From positions 1 to 64,000 of the forward strand of contig JAFRHO010000014.1 of assembly GCA_017433245.1 (NCBI GenBank): a DNA stretch of 64,000 bases. Reading direction: 5' to 3'. This stretch comes from Candidatus Saccharimonadota bacterium (GTDB taxonomy: Bacteria; Patescibacteriota; Saccharimonadia; Saccharimonadales; Saccharimonadaceae). Position 1 is the first letter of the stretch; every line of letters starts with the position of its first letter. Made by a program: the position numbers and the translations under genes. A model generated the notes under the pieces. That model made no database searches, was not told where the DNA came from, and saw only the letters and a list, made by a program, of their open reading frames with translations. Below, piece after piece: positions 59,285 through 64,000 of the stretch.

Positions 59285-59749
59285 TTATATATCGAGGTCA
59301 TCTAAGTCAGCTAATTCTGCACGAGTTTTCTCAGCTAATTCCGATGAAGATTCTTCCTCATTCTCATTTTCCTCATCTTCTGGTTCCTCTTCGCTGATTT
59401 CTTCAACTTCGTCGTCTTCTAGCATTTCTTCCTTAACAGGCTCATCTTCTTCTTTTTTAGCTGGCGTCTCAGGCTTTTCTGGATGCGCCTCACCACTCTC
59501 ATTGTCAGTATTTACAATCTTCAAATTATATCTAGCGTCTTGCTTTGTGCCAAGTGCTCTAAGCAATACACGAATCGCCTGCGCCGTCACACCGCGCTTA
59601 CCGATTACGCGACCGACATCCTCAGGATCCACCGTTAATGAAAGCAGTACACCCTTTTCATCGATTGTACGATCAATTGCTACCTTTTCAGGATTGTTGA
59701 CTAAAGTTTTTACGATATATTCTACGAATTGTTGGTCAATAGTAGCCAT
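59285..59749 (-). CDS. khpA: KH-domain RNA-binding protein KhpA-like, with acidic tail
   Basis: Start ATG 59749 (MATIDQQFVEYIVKTLVNNP) was chosen for the GGAGAA 5 nt upstream. Residues 1-80 match KhpA with the GxxG loop VIGKRGVTAQAIRVLLRAL (~45-63). The remaining ~75 residues are a very acidic low-complexity tail (many Glu and Asp) absent from standard KhpA (~76 aa). KhpA binds RNA with KhpB in firmicutes; the gene is often next to rpsP, as here. Promoter TGTGC-TATAAT (59787-59792) upstream. Confidence 0.88.
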   Translation of the reverse strand: MATIDQQFVEYIVKTLVNNPEKVAIDRTIDEKGVLLSLTVDPEDVGRVIGKRGVTAQAIRVLLRALGTKQDARYNLKIVNTDNESGEAHPEKPETPAKKEEDEPVKEEMLEDDEVEEISEEEPEDEENENEEESSSELAEKTRAELADLDDLDI

Positions 59750-59786
59750 ATTCTTCTCCATTAATTAATTTTATTTTATGTTAACC

Positions 59787-59822
59787 ATTATAGCACAAAA
59801 ATAGTCCCGCACGGGACTATTT
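59787..59822 (-). terminator. rpsP terminator (59799-59822) followed directly by the khpA -10 box
   Basis: AAATAGTCCCG-tg-CGGGACTATTT with a T-run on the minus strand ends rpsP. The T-run merges into TTTTTGTGC-TATAAT (59787-59792), the extended -10 of khpA. Confidence 0.8.
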
Positions 59823-59859
59823 TCAAAATAAATACTTACACCTCATTCTCAGTAGTAAT

Positions 59860-60234
59860 CTATTCAGCCGAAGTTTCCGCCGGAGTCTCAACTGGAGCCT
59901 CCTCCGCTGGGGTCTCTTCTTTTGGCTGATTCTTGCGCAATTTATCTGCGTGTTTTGCCACAGCTTTCTGAGGCTTAGGCTCTTTATACCACTTAGGCAA
60001 CTTTACGCCATTCTTTTTCAAGATAAAAGCAACTCTTGAAGATGGCTGTGCGCCATTATCTAAATATTTCTTCACCGCTTCTTTATCCAAGGTCAAAGCC
60101 TTGGTTGCGGGATTATAGTTGCCGACCTCTGCAACCACGCGTCCCGAAAGCGGATGACGCTGTGATTCTTGGACGACTATCCGGTACGTTGGGTAATGTG
60201 ACCGGCCATTACGTTGCATGCGAATCGCTAGCAT
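59860..60234 (-). CDS. rpsP: 30S ribosomal protein S16 with long tail
   Basis: The 124-residue protein begins MLAIRMQRNGRSHYPTYRIV, followed by GRVVAEVGNYNP and LDNGAQPSSRVAFILKKNGV. The first ~80 residues are S16. The tail is basic, then acidic (EETPAEEAPVETPAETSAE). AAGGAG precedes the ATG. Confidence 0.96.
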   Translation of the reverse strand: MLAIRMQRNGRSHYPTYRIVVQESQRHPLSGRVVAEVGNYNPATKALTLDKEAVKKYLDNGAQPSSRVAFILKKNGVKLPKWYKEPKPQKAVAKHADKLRKNQPKEETPAEEAPVETPAETSAE

Positions 60235-60291
60235 TGTTTCTCCTTAAATTATTATAATTCCTATATTTTAGCCTATTTTTTATAAAAAATC

Positions 60292-60318
60292 AACCCCTGA
60301 AGATGAACCTCAGGGGTT
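60292..60318 (-). terminator. Intrinsic terminator of the 60325 gene
   Basis: AACCCCTGA-ggttcatct-TCAGGGGTT then GATTTTTT on the minus strand, 6 nt after the stop. Confidence 0.85.
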
Positions 60319-60324
60319 TAATAC

Positions 60325-60834
60325 TTAATGTTTCTTCTTTAATCGCTTTTCCAGAAGCTTCTGGTAATCAGCTTCCAACCTCTCAGGTGAACGAGCTTCT
60401 TTCTTTTTTAGGCAAGTCTGGAGATAACCTTTGTAGGCCTTTCTCCTATCCGAATAGAGAGTTAGCATATTTAAGAATAATTTCCTCTCTGGCATTGTAT
60501 ACCCAAGTCGAGCAGCCTGGACAGAAAGCGCACCAAACGCTATTTCCGCCTTCGTTCTCCATTCGTTTAACTGATCAATGTAATAAGCCAAATCATGTTG
60601 ATATGCAGATGCTACAATCTTAGCTTTATTCACTTTTGCTGCCAAGTATTTTCTCATATTGAAATGATACGACACCCAACCACAATCATCTATTAAAGCC
60701 TTGAATTGAGCAACATATTCAATGACTGGTGAAATTACTTCGTCAACTACAGGTATTGCTTCACAATCCGGCACAAGTTCGCCATTAAATGTTCTCGCAT
60801 CATCCATTTCCTCGAAGCTAAAATCATCTCGCAT
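60325..60834 (-). CDS. Orphan helical protein, function unknown (169 aa)
   Basis: The protein is soluble and mostly helical: an acidic N-terminus (MRDDFSFEEMDDARTFNGEL), then long amphipathic helices (YLAAKVNKAKIVASAYQHDL, YTMPERKLFLNMLTLY) and a strongly basic end (LLEKRLKKKH). I do not recognise it. A GGGGGG site is near the ATG and it is driven by TTGACT, 17 nt, TATAAT (60885-60913). The dyad GTGCTATA...TATAGCAC (60872-60894) overlaps the -10 and may be an operator. Confidence 0.6.
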   Translation of the reverse strand: MRDDFSFEEMDDARTFNGELVPDCEAIPVVDEVISPVIEYVAQFKALIDDCGWVSYHFNMRKYLAAKVNKAKIVASAYQHDLAYYIDQLNEWRTKAEIAFGALSVQAARLGYTMPERKLFLNMLTLYSDRRKAYKGYLQTCLKKKEARSPERLEADYQKLLEKRLKKKH

Positions 60835-60871
60835 TATATCCCCCCCTTTCGAGATAGTGAAACATTTTAAA

Positions 60872-60913
60872 GTGCTATATCTATATTATAGCACAAAACA
60901 CCAAATTAGTCAA
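60872..60913 (-). promoter_or_regulatory. Promoter with operator-like dyad of the 60325 gene
   Basis: TTGACT (60908-60913), 17 nt ending TGTGC, TATAAT (60885-60890). The 8-bp inverted repeat GTGCTATA-n7-TATAGCAC (60872-60894) covers the -10 and start region, a layout expected for a repressor site. Confidence 0.7.
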
Positions 60914-60941
60914 CCGCACCCCCGTTTATCCCCTATAGCAG

Positions 60942-61637
60942 TTATTTCGCGCGATACTTTTTCACCCCTTCGCGCGCTGCCGCTGTTTGTGCTTCTTGCT
61001 TCGAATGTCCAGTTCCTACCCCTTTAAGAGTATTCCCCACATATAATCCTACCGTAAACAACTTATCGTGGTCTGGCCCTTCTTCTTTCAAAGTCTTATA
61101 TACAGGAGTAACGCCATCTGCTTTCTGGGCCAATTCTTGCACATAAGACTTCGGGTCACGCCAAAGCCCCTCCTCTATTACCATATCTGTCTTTGACAAA
61201 ATATGTTTAGCAATAAACTCTCTTGCTGTTTCATATCCCTGGTCTAGATAAATCGCTCCAATCACCGCCTCAAAACAATCAGCTAGAATCACATCATGCG
61301 CTCGTTCCGAACCATGCGCCTCACCCCTAGATAGTCTCACCAGTGGCTCATAGCCCAATTCCTTACCGGCATCCCCAATCGACTCCGTGCGCACTAGAGC
61401 TGCCCGAATCGCCGTCATCACCCCTTCTGGATAATCATAATTCCGGTACAAATAATCCGAAGACACCAACTCGAGTACTGCATCGCCCAAAAATTCAAGC
61501 CGTTCATTATGCTCATGGGCCGCTTTGTGTTCATTGACATAACTCCGATGCGTCAAGGCAACAACCAACAGATTAATATCATTAAACGCAAAGCCCAATT
61601 TTTCCCTTGCAAACTCCTCATAAAGTTTAAAATCCAT
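60942..61637 (-). CDS. rnc: Ribonuclease III
   Basis: The 231-residue enzyme has LTHRSYVNEHKAAHEHNERL and EFLGDAVLELVSSDYLY (~42-60, signature), then ADCFEAVIGAIYLDQGYE (~118). A C-terminal double-stranded-RNA-binding domain (~155-228; DPKSYVQELAQKADG ... GTGHSKQEAQTAAAREGVKK) follows. It processes rRNA precursors and long hairpins such as the one at 45177. It is in the rpmF-nusB-nudix-rnc cluster. Confidence 0.96.
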   Translation of the reverse strand: MDFKLYEEFAREKLGFAFNDINLLVVALTHRSYVNEHKAAHEHNERLEFLGDAVLELVSSDYLYRNYDYPEGVMTAIRAALVRTESIGDAGKELGYEPLVRLSRGEAHGSERAHDVILADCFEAVIGAIYLDQGYETAREFIAKHILSKTDMVIEEGLWRDPKSYVQELAQKADGVTPVYKTLKEEGPDHDKLFTVGLYVGNTLKGVGTGHSKQEAQTAAAREGVKKYRAK

Positions 61638-61660
61638 TCCACTCCTTTCTTTTAAATACT

Positions 61661-62275
61661 TTAATAATCACCGGTACGTACTTTTTTCTTAGCGATCAAC
61701 ATCAACTTCCCAATATCATCATATTCAATCGTGTCTAAAGCATCCGTAAATGAGAACCACTTAATTCCCTTCATCCACTTCTCTCCTACTGGCATCTCAT
61801 GTGTATCCAACGCCTGCACTAAATAAATCTGCGTTGTCATGAGCACCAACTTATCCGCCCGTCGATATTTAAAATGAATCTTCCCGAGCCAAGTCAGAAT
61901 AGAAACATTTCGAAGGCCAGTCTCTTCCTCAATCTCACGGCGTGCCGTCATCTTGGCGGTTTCACCCGGCTCAATATGTCCTTTCGGAATCGTCCAACGA
62001 CCTTTAGAATCTTGAATTAGCAGAATTTCAATATCCTTCTGATCTCGAGTCAATCGAAAAACAATCCCACCAGAGGTTGGTTCTCTAACTACCTCTTGAA
62101 TCGCTACTTTTTTGCGAAACATTGCCGACGTGATTTTTTTAAGAGGTGAGGTCTTCGTCTCTTCAATCGGCAAAGCGTCTGGAACCTTTAGTTTTCTTCG
62201 TGCTAAAGGCTCTCTACTTATCTCCGTCGTTCGTCCCCGCCTCTGATTCGTCAACGGATTTACTCTTTGATTCAT
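61661..62275 (-). CDS. NUDIX hydrolase
   Basis: The start at 62275 (MNQRVNPLTNQRRGRTTE) is supported by GAAGAGAAG upstream; it overlaps nusB by 62 nt. The Nudix box is GHIEPGETAKMTARREIEEE followed by TGL (~102-124), with LLIQDSKGRWTIPKGHIE before it. A disordered basic N-terminal ~50 residues precede the domain. Substrate unknown: nucleoside diphosphate derivatives, diadenosine polyphosphates or mRNA caps. Confidence 0.88.
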   Translation of the reverse strand: MNQRVNPLTNQRRGRTTEISREPLARRKLKVPDALPIEETKTSPLKKITSAMFRKKVAIQEVVREPTSGGIVFRLTRDQKDIEILLIQDSKGRWTIPKGHIEPGETAKMTARREIEEETGLRNVSILTWLGKIHFKYRRADKLVLMTTQIYLVQALDTHEMPVGEKWMKGIKWFSFTDALDTIEYDDIGKLMLIAKKKVRTGDY

Positions 62276-62720
62276 GATTCTTCTCTTCAGTAATTCCGAG
62301 CTGCTTGTATGCCGTGCCAAGCACGCCATTAATAAACTTCGAGGAATTCTCGCTCCCAAAAGATTTCGCCAGCTCTACAGCTTCATTAATAGCAACTTTC
62401 GGCGGGATGCTGTCGCCGCATTCCGAAAGTTCATATAGCCCCATCCGTAGGATATTCCTATCAATCGCAGCAATCGAGTCAATTGGCCACTCTGGCGCCA
62501 TCGGCTGCAAAGCTGTATCTAGAGTCGTAAACTCTTTTGCTACATTATGCGCCAAATTATAAACGAACTCCGTATCACCCAGAGTTTTCTCATATGGCTC
62601 GATGTTTTTCGCGATAATAGTATCCAAATCGACCTTGGGGTCACGTGCAAGCGTTCTCAGTTCATATTCATACAAACTTTGCAGAACAATTACTCTTCCT
62701 AAATGTCGATTACTAGCCAT
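62214..62720 (-). CDS. nusB: Transcription antitermination factor NusB
   Basis: The 168-residue protein has NRHLGRVIVLQSLYEYELRT, LAPLMAPEWPID-like LQPMAPEWPIDSIAAIDRN, ILRMGLYEL and VAINEAVELAKSFGSENSS-KFINGVLG. These are NusB helices 4-7. The C-terminal tail is charged. It supports rRNA antitermination with S10. Follows rpmF. Confidence 0.94.
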   Translation of the reverse strand: MASNRHLGRVIVLQSLYEYELRTLARDPKVDLDTIIAKNIEPYEKTLGDTEFVYNLAHNVAKEFTTLDTALQPMAPEWPIDSIAAIDRNILRMGLYELSECGDSIPPKVAINEAVELAKSFGSENSSKFINGVLGTAYKQLGITEEKNHESKSKSVDESEAGTNDGDK

Positions 62721-62736
62721 TTTTTAAAATTCTTTC

Positions 62737-62895
62737 TTATTTAGTTGTTTTAACTTTTAGATTTGGGGTCTTTTTCTTTGTCTCGAAAGCTTTCACTGGT
62801 GAAGTCTTATTCACTCTTCGTGCCAACTTGAGCCTGAGATGACTCCTGCGAAGCCCAGTCTTACGCGGGCTACTTTGTTTCTTAGGTTCAGGCAT
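62737..62895 (-). CDS. rpmF: 50S ribosomal protein L32 (cysteine-free form)
   Basis: ATG at 62895 (MPEPKKQSSPRKTGLRRSHL) after AAGGAG gives 52 residues; the upstream frame has no ribosome site. The PxPKKxxSPRKxGLRRSHLRL stretch is L32, but the four zinc Cys of standard L32 are absent and replaced by a basic end (VKAFETKKKTPNLKVKTTK). The rpmF-nusB-nudix-rnc order fits bacterial L32 clusters. Confidence 0.92.
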   Translation of the reverse strand: MPEPKKQSSPRKTGLRRSHLRLKLARRVNKTSPVKAFETKKKTPNLKVKTTK

Positions 62896-62999
62896 TTTAC
62901 TCCTTAATTTAATAGATAATTTTATCCATTTTACCACCTTTTCACCAAACAATCAAGTAGTTGACTAAACCTAAAAACATGATGAAACACAATTATAAT

Positions 63000-63206
63000 T
63001 TAGACCTCGAGAGATCTAATCGCTTTTTTAATCGCTGGACGATCGAATCCTATAATCCGTTCGCCATTAATCTCTGTTACCGGCACCGCGCTAATATCTG
63101 GCTCTTTCGTGGCGTCCATTTCTTTGTATTCCACCCCCATTTTGTCTAACCAATCCATCAAAGCATGACAATATGCACAGGTTGGTGTTGTATATACTTT
63201 TATCAT
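63000..63206 (-). CDS. Glutaredoxin-like protein
   Basis: The 68-residue thioredoxin-fold protein starts MIKVYTTPTCAYCHALMDWL with the active site CAYC (~10-13), AVPVTEING (cis-Pro) and IIGFDRP. It is NrdH/Grx-sized and likely supplies electrons or repairs disulfides. Its ATG overlaps the TrmH-type gene stop (ATGA) while a TATAAT lies 6 nt upstream inside that gene's last codons, giving both coupled and leaderless options. Confidence 0.9.
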   Translation of the reverse strand: MIKVYTTPTCAYCHALMDWLDKMGVEYKEMDATKEPDISAVPVTEINGERIIGFDRPAIKKAIRSLEV

Positions 63207-63709
63207 AAATTCATTATACCATACAGAGCGATACCAACAGCCACCGACACATTAAATGATTCCTTTTGTCCTCGCATTGGTATCTCCACAAACAGGTCAA
63301 TAATATCATATAATGAATTATTTATGCCATTAACTTCCTCGCCCAGAACCAATACCGCCTTATCTGTTAATCTCTTGTTCAACTCCTTGCCATTTAATTG
63401 TATCAATTTATTAGATACTATATTATTCTCCAATCCCACAATCTGCCAACCCTGTTTTTTCAATTGTTTTAACTCTGCAATTATATCATCGCACGAATAT
63501 ATATTTAGCATTCCTTCTGCACCAAGTGCCGTTTTATGAATCTCACGGTCCAACTTGTCACGCAGATGCGGTAATAGTTTAGCATCATGCACCCTGGGTG
63601 TATAACCAGATAGAATCACTCGCTCCACCCCAAATCCTTCCGCCGAACGTAAAATCGAGCCGACATTATAACACGAACGAATATTATCCAATACTATATA
63701 CATTTTCAT
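63203..63709 (-). CDS. SPOUT RNA methyltransferase (TrmH/SpoU family)
   Basis: The 168-residue protein has VLDNIRSCYNVGSILRSAEG (motif 1), VLVLGEEVNGINNSLYDI (motif 2) and RGQKESFNVSVAVGIALYG (motif 3), forming the trefoil-knot AdoMet site. It 2'-O-methylates rRNA or tRNA; the target is not determinable. A -10 TAAAAT (63717-63722) lies 7 nt upstream of the ATG (leaderless). Confidence 0.93.
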   Translation of the reverse strand: MKMYIVLDNIRSCYNVGSILRSAEGFGVERVILSGYTPRVHDAKLLPHLRDKLDREIHKTALGAEGMLNIYSCDDIIAELKQLKKQGWQIVGLENNIVSNKLIQLNGKELNKRLTDKAVLVLGEEVNGINNSLYDIIDLFVEIPMRGQKESFNVSVAVGIALYGIMNL

Positions 63710-63777
63710 TCTCTTTATTTTATCATAAATAAATTATAGGTTTCTGTCATAATTGTCGCTCATTAACAAAACCATGT

Positions 63778-63783
63778 TATAAT
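63778..63783 (+). promoter_or_regulatory. -10 box (TATAAT) of the last, partial gene
   Basis: TATAAT ends 6 nt before the ATG at 63790 and no ribosome site is present. Confidence 0.65.
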
Positions 63784-63789
63784 AAAAAT

Positions 63790-64000
63790 ATGAATAACAG
63801 TAATTACGAAAAAGAATTTATCAATAGTATAAAACAAACGGGACAACAGATACCATTGTCTCAGCAAAAGCTCAAAATCGCCACCAATACCTCAAAACCT
63901 CATTTGGCTATCACTATAATACTCGCAATTATCGTTTTAATCGAATCTGTCGCATTGGCTATTCTTGCGTTCAATTATGGTGAAGTCCTGGATTTGTATG
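63790..64000 (+). CDS. Membrane protein, N-terminal part (truncated by window edge)
   Basis: MNNSNYEKEFINSIKQTGQQ opens a ~45-residue polar segment. One membrane segment follows (LAITIILAIIVLIESVALAI, ~45-65) and then the start of an extracytoplasmic part (NYGEVLDLY). The family cannot be told from 70 residues. Confidence 0.7.
   Translation, partial: MNNSNYEKEFINSIKQTGQQIPLSQQKLKIATNTSKPHLAITIILAIIVLIESVALAILAFNYGEVLDLY

Noticed and set aside
1-64000. Recoding of UGA as glycine (Gracilibacteria/Absconditabacteria code)
   Set aside because: UGA ends several well-defined genes (e.g. the DUF4956 gene with an ATGA overlap), and no conserved protein is interrupted by UGA.
1-64000. CRISPR arrays or cas genes
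   Set aside because: No regularly spaced short repeats and no Cas-like proteins were seen; the repeated InlB/FISUMP modules are protein-level repeats.

Overview
The window looks like a chromosomal segment of a Candidatus Saccharibacteria (TM7) or closely related Patescibacteria/CPR cell. This is an inference from compact overlapping operons, very small versions of housekeeping enzymes, cell-surface FISUMP/InlB-repeat proteins with several sortases, a sortase gene lodged between secY and infA, and cysteine-free versions of normally zinc-binding ribosomal and RNA polymerase parts. UGA is used as an ordinary stop, which argues against Gracilibacteria or Absconditabacteria. No 16S rRNA gene is present to confirm the placement.

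Layout. 0-3.4 kb: start of a surface protein, then a polyphosphate-polymerase (VTC-like)/DUF4956/Cthe_2159-like beta-helix operon. 3.4-12.1 kb: surface and glycan genes (CapA-like protein, GH97 glucosidase, sortase, YgjP-like protease, small P-loop kinase, polysaccharide deacetylase) followed by a GT4-GH57 pair for alpha-glucan metabolism. 12.2-18.4 kb: rpmG, a zinc-ribbon miniprotein, a UvrD helicase/nuclease, gpsA, an IscU-like scaffold and rmuC. 18.4-28.5 kb: two divergent giant surface proteins, one with a secreted tyrosine-phosphatase domain. 28.5-36.2 kb: tRNAs, rubrerythrin, SDR, CDF transporter, and the trpS-rluA-holB-TPR operon. 36.2-39.1 kb: another FISUMP surface protein and a divergent sortase-like protein. 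39.2-43 kb: HD nucleotidase, thyA, folA and glyA, a complete thymidylate cycle. 43.1-45.1 kb: two orphan genes next to tRNA-Ala with a 150-bp direct repeat. 45.2-59.3 kb: ribosomal protein operon, rpoA, infA, secY, rpoC and rpoB, all on the minus strand. 59.3-63.7 kb: khpA, rpsP, rnc, nudix, nusB, rpmF, a glutaredoxin and a TrmH-type methyltransferase. The window ends in a partial membrane protein.

How the genes work together. Three themes stand out. First, a surface programme: secreted multi-domain adhesin-like proteins sharing one N-terminal module, three sortase-family proteins, and glycan-modifying enzymes. Second, a minimal core for transcription and translation in which the usual zinc sites of beta-prime, L32, L33 and L36 have lost their cysteines. 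Third, a distinctive promoter architecture. At least 14 genes carry a -10 hexamer 5-7 nt before the start codon, which predicts leaderless mRNAs. Another set uses TTGAC-type -35 boxes with a TGTGC extended -10. Several intergenic regions contain strongly structured RNA or DNA candidates (31.1, 36.2, 45.2, 49.2 and 59.2 kb) that I could not assign to known families. No CRISPR array, transposase, integrase or prophage was seen.
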